A stretch of 64,000 bases of DNA. Source: Methylophaga sp. (GTDB lineage Bacteria > Pseudomonadota > Gammaproteobacteria > Nitrosococcales > Methylophagaceae). Position 1 is the first letter of the stretch, and every line of letters starts with the position of its first letter. The stretch is taken from NCBI GenBank assembly GCA_002696735.1, contig NZSL01000011.1:28019-92018 (forward strand), written 5' to 3'. Below the pieces are notes generated by a model that did not search any database, was not told the origin of the DNA, and saw nothing but the letters and a program-made list of their open reading frames with translations. Below, piece by piece: positions 9,410-18,846 of the stretch. Position numbers and translations under genes: made by a program.

Positions 9410-10783
9410 ATGAAAATTATTATTCTGGGTGCGGGACAGGTCGGCAGTTCGACGGCAGAAAGTCTGGTCAATGAAGGTAACGATGTCACGGTGATTGATC
9501 AGAATCCGGTATTGCTGGAGCGATTGCAGGAACATTTGGATATTCGCACGGTGGTGGGATATGCAGCACACCCCGGAACCTTGTTAAAAGCGGGCATCAA
9601 AGACACCGATATGCTGATCGCGGTCACCCATAATGATGAAATCAACATGATTGCCTGTCAGATTGCCAGCTCACTATTTAATACGCCCAAAAAACTGGCG
9701 CGGATACGTGCCGCAGATTATCTGGAATATCCGGCTTTATTTGCGCTGGATGCTGTGCCAATTGATGTCATTATCAGTCCTGAGCAATTAGTCACTGATT
9801 ACATTACCCATCTAATTGAGCAACCTGAAGTCTTGCAGGTTCTGACCTTTTTTGAAGATCGTGCTCGACTGGTTGCCGTTAGAGTGGATGCCGGGAGTAT
9901 TATGGATGGTAAAGCCATCCATGATTTGCTGGATCTGCTTCCTAAAATACAAATGCGTATCGCGGCCATTTTCCGAAATGAAAGTGCTATTTCATTGGGA
10001 GGAAAAATCACGTTACAGGCCGAGGATGAAGTGTTTTTTCTGGCCGAAAAACATCAAATCAGTGAGCTGGTAAAAGTATTCAAAAAAGATTACCAACCCT
10101 ATAAACGAATATTTATTGCCGGTGGCGGACAGATTGGTAAACAACTGGCACAGCGGCTGGAAAAGTCACATAACGTTAAAATTATCGAACATAATGAAAA
10201 TCGTGCACGGGTTATCGCCGAAGAACTGCATCACAGCCTGGTTTTGCATGGTGATGTGGGTGATGCCAGCCTGCTTAAAGAAGAATATATTCATAAAACG
10301 GATGTATTTTGCGCTGTGACTAACGACGACGAAGCCAATATCTTGTCTGCGATGCTGGCGAAGCGCCTGGGAGCTCGCAAAACCTTTTCCATTATCAGTA
10401 AGGCCAGCCATGTTGAACTGGTTGAAGGAACCAGTATTGATATTGCCGTATCGCCTGCACAAATCACCATTGGGACCCTATTGACCCATATTCGTCGTGG
10501 TGATGTGATTACCGTACATTCGTTAAGACAGGGTGCTGCAGAAGCCATAGAGATCGTGGCACATGGCGATAAGCAAACCTCGAAAGTAGTGGGGCGTAAA
10601 CTCTCAGAACTCAAACTGCCTAAAACGGCGACCGTTGGAGCGATATTACGCAAAGAAAAGATTTTGTTTGCCGAAAAAAATGTTCAGATTGAAAGCGGCG
10701 ATCATCTGGTCATCTTTTTGACCGAACAGCAGGATGTCGATGAGGTTGAAAAACTGTTTCAAGTAGGATTTGAGTTTCTGTAA
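9410..10783 (+). CDS. trkA: Trk potassium uptake regulator TrkA
   Basis: 457 residues, with two RCK modules: each has a Rossmann nucleotide site (IIILGAGQVGSS at the N-terminus and IFIAGGGQIGKQ near 235) followed by a TrkA-C domain. TrkA binds NAD(H)/ATP and gates TrkH at the inner membrane. I chose the ATG at 9410, with GAGAGG 8 bases upstream, over an in-frame TTG at 9404. Co-transcribed with trkH. Confidence 0.95.
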   Translation: MKIIILGAGQVGSSTAESLVNEGNDVTVIDQNPVLLERLQEHLDIRTVVGYAAHPGTLLKAGIKDTDMLIAVTHNDEINMIACQIASSLFNTPKKLARIRAADYLEYPALFALDAVPIDVIISPEQLVTDYITHLIEQPEVLQVLTFFEDRARLVAVRVDAGSIMDGKAIHDLLDLLPKIQMRIAAIFRNESAISLGGKITLQAEDEVFFLAEKHQISELVKVFKKDYQPYKRIFIAGGGQIGKQLAQRLEKSHNVKIIEHNENRARVIAEELHHSLVLHGDVGDASLLKEEYIHKTDVFCAVTNDDEANILSAMLAKRLGARKTFSIISKASHVELVEGTSIDIAVSPAQITIGTLLTHIRRGDVITVHSLRQGAAEAIEIVAHGDKQTSKVVGRKLSELKLPKTATVGAILRKEKILFAEKNVQIESGDHLVIFLTEQQDVDEVEKLFQVGFEFL

Positions 10784-10895
10784 ATCAGTTTATTAGAGAT
10801 GTAGGAGCTTCAGTTTGTATCATCCGTCTTTAATATTTACTTTTTGCCTAAAAGTTCAACTAGATAATGAAACAATGTTTGTGATTTTCTAACGC

Positions 10896-11519
10896 ATGCC
10901 AATTGAAGTCTATGCGGTTTTTATTTTTACTTCAGCGTTGCTGGCCCTGGCTCCGGGGCCAGATAATATTTTTGTGCTTACCCAGTCAGCACTTTATGGT
11001 AAACGCAGTGGCATTCTGATTACCTTAGGTCTATGTACAGGTTTGGTTTTTCACACCTGTTTAGTGGCATTCGGTGTTGCCACTATTATGCAAACTTCTG
11101 ACTGGGCGTTGAGTGCGTTGAAAATAATCGGCGCAATCTATTTGGTCTACCTGGCCTGGCAGATTCTTAACAGCCAGACACAAGAATTATCAGGTAAGGG
11201 CGTAGTATTGAGTGATGCCAACTTATATCTTCGCGGCATTGTGATGAATGTAACTAATCCCAAAGTCAGTATTTTCTTTTTGGCTTTTCTGCCACAGTTT
11301 GCCAGTTCAAACTATGGTGCGATTACGCCACAAATTATATTGCTCGGGGCTATGTTTGGTGTTGTTTCACTCTTTATCTTTAGTGGTATTTCTATATTAG
11401 CTTCAAAGCTTGGCGACTGGCTTAAAAGAAAACCCAATGCTCAGGTTTATCTCAGTCGCACGACAGCACTGATTTTTGTTGTGTTGGCGTGTAATCTTTT
11501 GATAGGGCTAACTCATTGA
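10896..11519 (+). CDS. LysE/RhtB family amino-acid exporter
   Basis: 207 residues with about six transmembrane helices and the family signature LALAPGPDNIFVLTQSALYGKRSG near 17-40, plus the mid-protein pattern GIVMNVTNPKVSIFFLAFLPQF. These inner-membrane permeases export amino acids or related small molecules; the substrate cannot be told from sequence. It stands 112 bp after trkA, without a clear ribosome site, and converges on the next gene with only 16 bp between the stops. Confidence 0.88.
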   Translation: MPIEVYAVFIFTSALLALAPGPDNIFVLTQSALYGKRSGILITLGLCTGLVFHTCLVAFGVATIMQTSDWALSALKIIGAIYLVYLAWQILNSQTQELSGKGVVLSDANLYLRGIVMNVTNPKVSIFFLAFLPQFASSNYGAITPQIILLGAMFGVVSLFIFSGISILASKLGDWLKRKPNAQVYLSRTTALIFVVLACNLLIGLTH

Positions 11520-11535
11520 GTCAAAACGCTGAAAA

Positions 11536-11865
11536 TCAGTAAATTGACTCAGTGCCTTGTTGACTTTTAACACAGGCATCAAATATTTGATCATGGATAA
11601 AATCCGCTGATTTACAGGGGGGCTGGATAAATACCTGTTTGGCAATTTGCAATAAATCATCACGGCCTTGAGAGTCTTTGTAAATCGATTTGATTTTTGT
11701 TTCAAACGTTTCCCAGTCGTCGCCTTCGGTCTGACGGATTTTCTGGATTTCATAGGCAGTACCTGCCTGATAGGCACAGCTGGTAATGGTTCCATGCTCC
11801 AGATTTTCTGCCTGGACCGAACCAACGAAAGTTAAGGCAAAAGTCATCATGACTAAGTGTTTCAT
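11536..11865 (-). CDS. Hypothetical periplasmic protein
   Basis: 109 residues with a Sec signal peptide (hydrophobic 4-16, predicted cut after SVQA near residue 19). The mature part is about 90 residues with three cysteines (TSCAYQ, PPCKSADF, DACVKS), mostly helical-looking. I recognise no family. Monocistronic and convergent with the LysE-type exporter. The signal peptide and codon use support a real gene. Confidence 0.6.
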   Translation of the reverse strand: MKHLVMMTFALTFVGSVQAENLEHGTITSCAYQAGTAYEIQKIRQTEGDDWETFETKIKSIYKDSQGRDDLLQIAKQVFIQPPCKSADFIHDQIFDACVKSQQGTESIY

Positions 11866-12015
11866 CTGACATACCCCACTACTAAAACCTGCTAAATATT
11901 TTGAATCATCATGACATATTATCTGCAGAATAATACCAGTCTAATAGGAATGGCTTGTATGACAGGGCATTGCTATGCTAACAAGGGTGCAGGAAGTCCA
12001 AAGGAGCTGAAGTCT

Positions 12016-12471
12016 ATGAGCAAAGAAATAGAACAAAGCATGATAGTGCTGGCCCGTCATCGTTTGAAATGGTTGAGGGTTGCCCTGGCTGGGCGAAATG
12101 CCGATCTGAATCTGGTGCAGAACACCTTTCATCAGCTGACAGGGCTGACCAGTTTAAGGTTTGTTCAGGATAATGGTCTGAGTCTGCCAACAGCGAAAGA
12201 ACTGGCTATTATTGATAATCTGGCGATATTAAATGTTCAGCAACAACACCCGGAAGTATTGGAAAAATTTTCCAATGAATCACAGGAGTTATCGAAATAT
12301 CTGGATATGCCTGCCCGGGATTTGCTTGATTTGCTGTTTAAGGAAGGAGGCCGGTTTCAGAATCAGGAAGCTATTTCAGTGGCTATGCACCGGGGCTTAA
12401 TCAGTGATATTCATCATGAGAAAGAAGCCTACGACAGATTGAATGCACGTGAACGGAAACAGGATATGTAA
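12016..12471 (+). CDS. Hypothetical cytoplasmic protein
   Basis: 151 residues from the ATG at 12016, which has GGAG 8 bases upstream. The frame stays open to 11911, but the extra 35 residues lack a ribosome site and look non-coding. The protein is charged and helical (ARHRLKWLRVALAGRNADLNLVQNTFHQLTG at the N-terminus), with no membrane segment or known catalytic motif. Function unknown. It converges on the short-chain dehydrogenase with 9 bp between the stops. Confidence 0.6.
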   Translation: MSKEIEQSMIVLARHRLKWLRVALAGRNADLNLVQNTFHQLTGLTSLRFVQDNGLSLPTAKELAIIDNLAILNVQQQHPEVLEKFSNESQELSKYLDMPARDLLDLLFKEGGRFQNQEAISVAMHRGLISDIHHEKEAYDRLNARERKQDM

Positions 12472-12480
12472 AAAACCTGT

Positions 12481-13200
12481 TTACCAGTCTATGTTTTTTC
12501 CTTGCCAATCCAGAAATGACAATTCACCGTCGGCTGGCAAACCCTTTAGAATTTCAAACAATCTATCGGCAACAAAATCCGGGGTGAATAATTTATCGTC
12601 AGGCACGTTTGTATTATACGGACGAGATAGTGGAGAGTCAGTGGTACCGGGATGAAATGCCAGTAACTTTACCATTTTGGCGCGACGGGCATATTCAATG
12701 GCGGTGGATTTTAACAGCATATTCAACGCTGCCTTGCTGGCGCGATAGCTATACCAGCCCCCCATGTGATTATCATTAATGCTGCCAACCCGTGCGCTGA
12801 AGATGGTCACCTGACAGGTTTCAGCATGTTTAAGCACTGGTAAAAGCTGTTTCAGCCAAAGCACCGGGGTAATTGTATTGATATTAAACACATGGTTGAT
12901 GGAGGCTGCTGTAAGTTGTTCGAGACGTTTTTCCGGTTTTACTGATTCATCATGGAGGATGCCGTGACAGATAAAGACCTTTTCAAAGTTACGTTGCTGG
13001 TCGTAAAACTGCATCGCCAGGTTGCCCATACTTGTTTCGTCATATTCAGACTGATACCAGATGACACCAGCAAACTTATCGGGTTGTGGTCCACGACTAA
13101 CCACCACAATATTTTCAGCAGTTAAGTAAGTTAATAGTTTTTCAATGATGGCCTGAGCAATCTGCCCACTGCCGCCAATAACGAGAGCATATGTTTTCAT
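12481..13200 (-). CDS. Short-chain dehydrogenase/reductase, C-factor-like
   Basis: 239 residues with the classical SDR fold: nucleotide-binding GGSGQIAQ at 9-16 and the active-site pair as YSYRASKAALN near 150 (YxxxK), ending in LSFLDWQGKNIDW. Cytoplasmic NAD(P)-dependent oxidoreductase. The overall pattern resembles the CsgA/C-factor subgroup found widely in marine gammaproteobacteria; the substrate is unknown. Monocistronic. Confidence 0.85.
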   Translation of the reverse strand: MKTYALVIGGSGQIAQAIIEKLLTYLTAENIVVVSRGPQPDKFAGVIWYQSEYDETSMGNLAMQFYDQQRNFEKVFICHGILHDESVKPEKRLEQLTAASINHVFNINTITPVLWLKQLLPVLKHAETCQVTIFSARVGSINDNHMGGWYSYRASKAALNMLLKSTAIEYARRAKMVKLLAFHPGTTDSPLSRPYNTNVPDDKLFTPDFVADRLFEILKGLPADGELSFLDWQGKNIDW

Positions 13201-13250
13201 TTGTTGAGTATGCGCCTGATGATGTGAATTTTGTGTGTTAAAAATTTTTT

Positions 13251-13287
13251 ACTTGTGTTCCCACGGCTCCTGCGTGGGAACACAAGT
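13251..13287. repeat. REP-like perfect hairpin
   Basis: Perfect 15-bp arms (ACTTGTGTTCCCACG and its complement) around the 7-nt loop GCTCCTG. The core TTCCCACG...CGTGGGAA matches the dispersed hairpins near 21.85 and 22.3 kb, so this is a family member rather than an isolated terminator. It sits in the 313-bp gap 13201-13513, which otherwise shows no gene and should hold the promoter of the following operon. Confidence 0.8.
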
Positions 13288-13513
13288 AACGACCTTTTAA
13301 CTGAGAGCCATTCCTGATATCCATTTAAATGCTTTATAAATTGCGAAACAATTAGACTATTCATTCTGCATTCATGAACAATGGTTTACTGTTTAATAAT
13401 GTGCGCTATATAAAGCAGTGAAAACTTATTACTGCCTTCTACTGACAAATGCTCTATAAACTATATTGACTCAGGTTTTCTGAAAAAATTATGAATGGAT
13501 TAGTGCTATTTCT

Positions 13514-14164
13514 ATGAAAAAATTCACCATTCGTTACCAGGATTTATTGTCTTTATTCTCAATGAATAAAACCTTATCTATTATTTTCCCGATTGTTTTA
13601 ACAGCAAGTTTCAACATAAATGCAGAAGAGGCCGTTGAGGCGAATGAGGACTGCGGTGAAGCGGAAATTCGTTACAGTGATAACCCGGAGCTTACTCGCG
13701 CAGAAAGAATAGCATTAATGGAAAAAGCTTTTTTTGATTCGGTTAACCGCTTTGAGTCATGCAATTTGTCTGATCCAAATAATACGTCTGCGGCTGGCAG
13801 TGATGGTGGAGATAGTGGCGAGCAAGGCGGTGGAGAAAATCAGGGTGGTAATGCTGGTAATCACTCAGTCGCCAGCCAGGAAATGCAGGGTACTGAAGCT
13901 GAGACAGAAATGGAAAGCTCGATGCCAGCTCAGGCCGGCACAGCAGATTCAGTTGAACAAACTGATAGCAATGGTGCGGCAGTGGTATCTTCGGGAGGTG
14001 CAGATAACGGTGCTATCCCGGAAGACATTCCATCCGCCAATAACGACGATGCCATTGCTGCACAAATCAGACTGGCTGCGGAAGCTGAACAAGATCCAGA
14101 GATTAAAAAGAAACTCTGGAATGAATATCGTAAATATAAGGGGATGAACATTGTTGAAGACTGA
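13514..14164 (+). CDS. Secreted low-complexity protein, first gene of the TolQ-VWA operon
   Basis: 216 residues. A signal peptide ends near residue 37 (FNINA|EE); the ATG at 13562 would give a more ordinary signal peptide, and neither start has a good ribosome site. Two blocks look constrained: EIRYSDNPELTRAERIALMEKAFFDSVNRFESC after the signal peptide and AEAEQDPEIKKKLWNEYRKYKGMN at the C-terminus. Between them lies about 100 residues of Gly/Ser/Asp/Glu-rich, probably disordered linker. No known family. It overlaps the following lipoprotein gene by 14 bp and is probably its partner in the periplasm. Confidence 0.7.
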   Translation: MKKFTIRYQDLLSLFSMNKTLSIIFPIVLTASFNINAEEAVEANEDCGEAEIRYSDNPELTRAERIALMEKAFFDSVNRFESCNLSDPNNTSAAGSDGGDSGEQGGGENQGGNAGNHSVASQEMQGTEAETEMESSMPAQAGTADSVEQTDSNGAAVVSSGGADNGAIPEDIPSANNDDAIAAQIRLAAEAEQDPEIKKKLWNEYRKYKGMNIVED

Positions 14165-15389
14165 GTCATTTAGAGCCCCCTCCAGGTTTCTTATCTATCT
14201 TATTATCCTGACCCATGTACTAACGGGATGTGCAACTACGTCATCCTCAGGTAATTTAAAAACCGGTCCACAACTGGCCTCGGCCCAGGAACAAAACAAA
14301 GAAATACCCTACCAGGGCGTTAAACTTGACGTCATTATTCCGGTCTTTTCGCCAGGGCTTTCCGATTCAGCAGCTGAATATGAAGAAGAAGGTATCTGGC
14401 CTGAATTGAGACGAGCAGAAGCCAATCGATTTGCTTATAAATTAAAAACGGCTTTAGATGAAAGTGGTAAGTTTGGTGCGGTTCGGGTAGCCCCCAACAG
14501 CACTGCTTCAGGTGATTTATTTGCTGTCGGCGAGATCATTGAATCAAATGGTCAAGAGCTTGAATTTAGCCTCAATGTGGTTGATGCCAGTGGTAAGCAG
14601 TGGTTAAACGACACCATTGAATATGAGGTTGGTGAAGGTTTTTACAAAAATCCGAGAAATGACGGCAAAGACCCCTATGATCCCGCTTTTGATAAAGCGG
14701 CCCAGGCGATAATTGAAGCCCTGCTTAAACAACAGCAAAGCGAACTGGCGCAACTGCAGAATATTAACGATCTGCGTTTCGCCGCCAGTTTCAATGAACA
14801 GGCCTTTATGGAGTATCTCGATACCAGTGGTCAACAAATTAAGCTGGTCAGTATGCCGAGTGATGCTGACCCAATGTTTCAAAGAGTCAAATCGATTCAG
14901 GTTCGTGAACAGTTATTTGTAGATAATCTGCAGCAGAATTACAGTGCATTTTCCCAGCAAATGGATGACAGCTATCTGGCATGGCAGGAAGCCAGTGCCA
15001 CAGAAATGCAATTACGCAAAGAAGCTAAAACCAAAAGCATCTGGAAAATGATTGGCGGGGCAGTTTTAATCGGTGCCGCCGTTGCTGCCGCTACGTCAGG
15101 CAGTTCCAACGACCCGCGTTTTGCCCGTGATCTTGCGACTGTTGCCGGTGGTGTTGGCGGTGCAGTGCTGATCAGCAGTGGCTTTAAATCTCGTGAGGAA
15201 GCCAAGTTTCATCAGGAGGCATTAAACGAGTTAGGAGAATCGGTGAACTTGGAAATGGCACCACAGGTGATGACTTATGAAGAAGAATCAGTCGAGTTAA
15301 CGGGTGATATTGATGAGCAGTTCCGCCAATGGCGAGATTTTTTGAACCGGATGTATCAATTAGAAGCCACGCCTGATGTACAGCTCTAA
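14151..15389 (+). CDS. Outer-membrane-type lipoprotein of the TolQ-VWA operon
   Basis: 412 residues beginning with TTG at 14151, with AAGGGG 7 bases upstream inside the previous gene; no ATG fits. Lipobox LTGC gives a lipidated Cys near residue 27. The first mature domain (about 50-190) resembles periplasmic lipoproteins that handle variable beta sheets (VKLDVIIPVF, FAYKLKTALDESGKFGAVRVAP, DPAFDKAAQAIIEALLKQQ). A later segment KMIGGAVLIGAAVAAATSG plus GGVGGAVLISSG forms a glycine-rich hydrophobic hairpin near 300-345 that could insert in a membrane. No enzyme motif. It likely supplies the outer-membrane end of the assembly. Confidence 0.72.
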   Translation: MLKTESFRAPSRFLIYLIILTHVLTGCATTSSSGNLKTGPQLASAQEQNKEIPYQGVKLDVIIPVFSPGLSDSAAEYEEEGIWPELRRAEANRFAYKLKTALDESGKFGAVRVAPNSTASGDLFAVGEIIESNGQELEFSLNVVDASGKQWLNDTIEYEVGEGFYKNPRNDGKDPYDPAFDKAAQAIIEALLKQQQSELAQLQNINDLRFAASFNEQAFMEYLDTSGQQIKLVSMPSDADPMFQRVKSIQVREQLFVDNLQQNYSAFSQQMDDSYLAWQEASATEMQLRKEAKTKSIWKMIGGAVLIGAAVAAATSGSSNDPRFARDLATVAGGVGGAVLISSGFKSREEAKFHQEALNELGESVNLEMAPQVMTYEEESVELTGDIDEQFRQWRDFLNRMYQLEATPDVQL

Positions 15390-15416
15390 ATTTCGCTTGA
15401 GGTTCAGCCATAGATC

Positions 15417-16853
15417 ATGATCCATCAGAAAATCGCTGAGGCTAAACTCGCTAAACGAAAATTATTCTTCAAAACACTGCTTATTATCATTTTGCTGAGC
15501 GTGTTTTGCGTGGCGTTAATTTTGTGGGCGTCAGTCCCCAAAACCCGTTCCACTAGCGTCGAAACTGAGCAGCCACTGGATATTGTTGAAAGCTCACCTC
15601 AGGAAAATGGCAACCAGGACAGTGAAACCTTGCGTCAGCAATATCTCGAAGCCTATGCCCATTTTGAAAATACAATTAAACCCGAGTTAAACAAGATCGA
15701 TCTGCCAAAGTGGAATGAACCGCTGGCTGATCGTTTAAATGCAAATGAAAGTGCTGCAATAGAACAGTTTGGTGAAGCGAAATATGCTCAGGCTAATGCG
15801 ACATTAGATGCTTTGATTAAACTGGCTGAAACTGCTATTTCAGACAGCCAGAATCAATTTGAATCGGCCATGCAAAACGCTCAACAGGCTTTTGATGACA
15901 ATCAGTATGAACAAGCTAAAACAGCAATTTCAAAAGCATTGATGTTGGATAGTAGTTCTAATCAGGCTTCGGCGTTAGCAGAAAGAATTGAGCAATTACC
16001 GGAGATTGCATCTTTAGTTGAGCAAATTGAAGTCGCTAATGTCGAAAATAATCCCCAGACCGAGCTGAGATTAATCAACCAGTTATTAACGCTGACGCCA
16101 GAAAGAGAAGCGTTGAAGCAACGTGCTCAGGCGTTACAAACCACACTTAATAATCAAAAATTTCAATCGCTTATCTCCCAATCCTATGCTGCGATTGATG
16201 ATGGTCGCATTGAAGCGGCCAAATCAGCATTGAGTCAGGCGCGAAATATCTACTCCAATCGAGTCGAACTGAGTGATGTAAATACTGCGATACAACAATA
16301 TGAAAAAAACCAGCGGATTCAGTCGGGTCTGACCAACGCGGCAAAGGCAGAGTCTAATGATAACTGGCAAGCTGTAAAAACCAATCTTGAGCAGGTGGTT
16401 AAGGAAAACCCCAATAACCAATCGGCCACAGAAAAACTGACCATGGCCAATAACATATTGTCATTGGATAAACAGATCGATGACTACCTGAAATCGCCTT
16501 ATCGACTGTCAAACAGCCAACTGGCAGAGCAGGCACGTGCTGCCATTAATGCTGCCGCAGCATATCGTAATCAAAGCCTCTCGCTGACCCGTAAAAGTCG
16601 TGAACTGGAAACGGTATTAACCGCAGTGAACCAGACTGTTCCTGTTGAAGTCCGCTCCGATAATCAAACACATATTCTGGTGCGGGGTGTTGGCAATGTG
16701 GGTGTGGTTGATTCAAAAGTGATTCAGCTTAAACCCGGCCAATATACTTTTGAAGGTAAACGCCAGGGTTACAAGTCAAAGTTAGTTGAAGTTACTATTC
16801 CCTACGACGTAAACCGTTTTAGTCTGACACTGGTATGTGATGAGCCAATTTAA
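15417..16853 (+). CDS. Single-pass inner-membrane protein with TPR/coiled-coil periplasmic domain
   Basis: 478 residues. A basic N-terminus and one transmembrane helix (about 17-40, ending ILWASVP) leave the rest in the periplasm. Residues about 70-400 are Ala/Gln/Glu-rich helices with TPR-like repeats (AQQAFDDNQYEQAKTAISKA, SYAAIDDGRIEAAKSALSQA, AAKAESNDNWQAVKTNLEQV). The last 70 residues form a beta domain with LKPGQYTFEGKRQGYKSKLVEV, a PEGA-like pattern. It overlaps the next gene by 17 bp, or 14 bp with the ATG start, so translation is probably coupled. A scaffold role is inferred. Confidence 0.75.
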   Translation: MIHQKIAEAKLAKRKLFFKTLLIIILLSVFCVALILWASVPKTRSTSVETEQPLDIVESSPQENGNQDSETLRQQYLEAYAHFENTIKPELNKIDLPKWNEPLADRLNANESAAIEQFGEAKYAQANATLDALIKLAETAISDSQNQFESAMQNAQQAFDDNQYEQAKTAISKALMLDSSSNQASALAERIEQLPEIASLVEQIEVANVENNPQTELRLINQLLTLTPEREALKQRAQALQTTLNNQKFQSLISQSYAAIDDGRIEAAKSALSQARNIYSNRVELSDVNTAIQQYEKNQRIQSGLTNAAKAESNDNWQAVKTNLEQVVKENPNNQSATEKLTMANNILSLDKQIDDYLKSPYRLSNSQLAEQARAAINAAAAYRNQSLSLTRKSRELETVLTAVNQTVPVEVRSDNQTHILVRGVGNVGVVDSKVIQLKPGQYTFEGKRQGYKSKLVEVTIPYDVNRFSLTLVCDEPI

Positions 16854-18846
16854 TCAGCAGCTGGAACTTGCCCGTAAACGTCAGCACAGAATGTATCTGT
16901 GGTTATTGACGATATTTGTGCTGGTTTTCCTGATTATAGTGACAGTAATCTTTGCATCAAGGGGGACCCGTGTTGAGGTTCAGCCGGATGATGCTTCTGA
17001 TGTATCAATTAACGCCGATTCCTGGCTGGCAATGGTTATTTTGGATTCAGTATATTCGCTTGCTGAATCCACCCAAATTCAAGTAACGGCGAAAGGCTTT
17101 TACCCTCTCAGAAAAACCATTGAACGAGCTGATACTGGCAAAGTCATTACGGTTACATTAACCCCGTTGCCAGCTAAGATTATATTGTCCACATCGCTTG
17201 ACGATAATCTCACGCAATGGCTGATAGACGATGAAATCATTGCAGTAGCAAATCATCTTGAGTACGAACTCCCTGCGGGCGACCATCAGCTCATTGCAAA
17301 GCATCCACATTATCAAATGACGACGCTCGATCTGACACTCAGCCGTGGTGAAACAGAAACCCGGGATGTTGAACTGCAACCGCTGCAGGGAGAGTTTGTT
17401 GTAAATTCGGTGCCAATTGGCGCAATGGTAAAGGTAGATGCTGTTGAAGTTGGCAAAACACCGCTCACCGTACCACTGCAAGGCGGTTTTCATGATGTGC
17501 AGTTAACACTGCAAAAATATGAAACCACCGAAGAAACCATTGAGATAAAAAATCCCAGCCCGACGATAGAAAGAAACTATCGTTTATCTGCAGAAACGGC
17601 GGGTGTACGGTTAAATCTTCAACCCTCAGGTGGTCAACTGACATTGAATGGGCTGCGAATCGATAATCAGGATCGCCTTTCGGTTGAAGCGGGTAAACAG
17701 CACCGGTTGCACTATTCAAAGCCGGGATTTTTCTCCAAAACTGAAACGTTCACTTTGGACACCAATGAAAAAAGAACCCTTGATCTCACTCTGCAAAAAG
17801 AAATGGGTAAGGTGGAAATTTTATCCACGCCAACTGCTGAAGTGAAAATTGATGGAAAAGCGGTAGGAAATACGCCAATCGAGTTGGAATTAAATGCCGT
17901 TCCTCATGATGTACAGTTCAGCCTGCAGGAATATCGAACGATCTCGAAAAGCATTACTCCAACGGCGAGTGAACCACAAAGAATATCCGTTACTTTACTC
18001 CCCGAGGCACAAGCCAGAAAAGCTGAAGCTCCGAGAGTGTATAAAACCAAAGCCGGTGGTGAAATGGCACTGTTTTTCCCCAACGACATTATTAAAATGG
18101 GGGCAGGAAGAGATGAGCCGGGGCAACGTGCCAACGAGTTTTTAAAACAGGTCCGACTCAACCGACCTTTTTATGCCGGCACACATGAAGTGACTAACGC
18201 TGAGTTCCAGCAATTTGATAGCAGTAAATCTGGCGATGGCAAATTACCGATCACTAATTTGAGCTGGCTGGAAGCGGTCAAATTCTGCAACTGGTTAAGC
18301 CAGCAGGAAGGTTTAACCCCCGTTTACCAGCTGCAAGGCAATCAGCTGAATCAAATTAATAGCAATGCTGATGGCTATCGATTATTAATGGAAGCGGAGT
18401 GGGAATGGCTGGCTCGAAAAGCTGGTAAACCCGAACAAACTTTGTTCGTCTGGGGCAACGATAAAACCATCCCAACCAAAGCCGTGAATATTGCCGATGA
18501 ATCTGCCAAAGGCAGTGTGAAGCTATATGTGCCAAGATTTTATGATGGTTATACCGGTATTGCTCCAGTGAAGAGCTTTGACCGAGAAAAGTCTGGGCTT
18601 TACGATTTGGGAGGCAATGTCAGCGAATGGACTCACGACAGTTACTCACTAACGGTGCCGAAACTGGATACCGTTTATCCACAGGTTCTTGATACTTCAA
18701 CCATAGCAATGCGTGTGATAAAAGGCGCAAACTGGCGTTCTGGATCACTCAGTGAATTAAGAGCGTCCTACCGCGATGGTGCAGAGCTGGGTCGCGATAT
18801 TCTGGGCTTTAGAATCGGCCGATTTTTATCTGGAGGGAATGAATGA
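16837..18846 (+). CDS. PEGA-repeat protein with C-terminal FGE/sulfatase-modifying-factor-like domain
   Basis: 669 residues; starts are GTG 16837 or ATG 16840. One transmembrane helix (about 20-42), then a periplasmic run of PEGA-type beta repeats, the clearest being VNSVPIGAMVKVDAVEVGKTPLTV and ILSTPTAEVKIDGKAVGNTPIEL. The last 270 residues are an FGE-sulfatase fold (PFYAGTHEVTNAEFQQF, LSWLEAVKFCNWLS, EAEWEWLARK, YDLGGNVSEWTHD, LGFRIGRF). The active-site cysteines of true formylglycine-generating enzymes are absent: the end reads VIKGANWRSGSLSELRASYRD. It is therefore more likely a binding or structural domain than an oxidase. Confidence 0.8.
   Translation: MMSQFNQQLELARKRQHRMYLWLLTIFVLVFLIIVTVIFASRGTRVEVQPDDASDVSINADSWLAMVILDSVYSLAESTQIQVTAKGFYPLRKTIERADTGKVITVTLTPLPAKIILSTSLDDNLTQWLIDDEIIAVANHLEYELPAGDHQLIAKHPHYQMTTLDLTLSRGETETRDVELQPLQGEFVVNSVPIGAMVKVDAVEVGKTPLTVPLQGGFHDVQLTLQKYETTEETIEIKNPSPTIERNYRLSAETAGVRLNLQPSGGQLTLNGLRIDNQDRLSVEAGKQHRLHYSKPGFFSKTETFTLDTNEKRTLDLTLQKEMGKVEILSTPTAEVKIDGKAVGNTPIELELNAVPHDVQFSLQEYRTISKSITPTASEPQRISVTLLPEAQARKAEAPRVYKTKAGGEMALFFPNDIIKMGAGRDEPGQRANEFLKQVRLNRPFYAGTHEVTNAEFQQFDSSKSGDGKLPITNLSWLEAVKFCNWLSQQEGLTPVYQLQGNQLNQINSNADGYRLLMEAEWEWLARKAGKPEQTLFVWGNDKTIPTKAVNIADESAKGSVKLYVPRFYDGYTGIAPVKSFDREKSGLYDLGGNVSEWTHDSYSLTVPKLDTVYPQVLDTSTIAMRVIKGANWRSGSLSELRASYRDGAELGRDILGFRIGRFLSGGNE

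Noticed and set aside
16837..18846. Active formylglycine-generating enzyme
   Set aside because: The conserved cysteines of the active site are absent and no sulfatase is encoded nearby.
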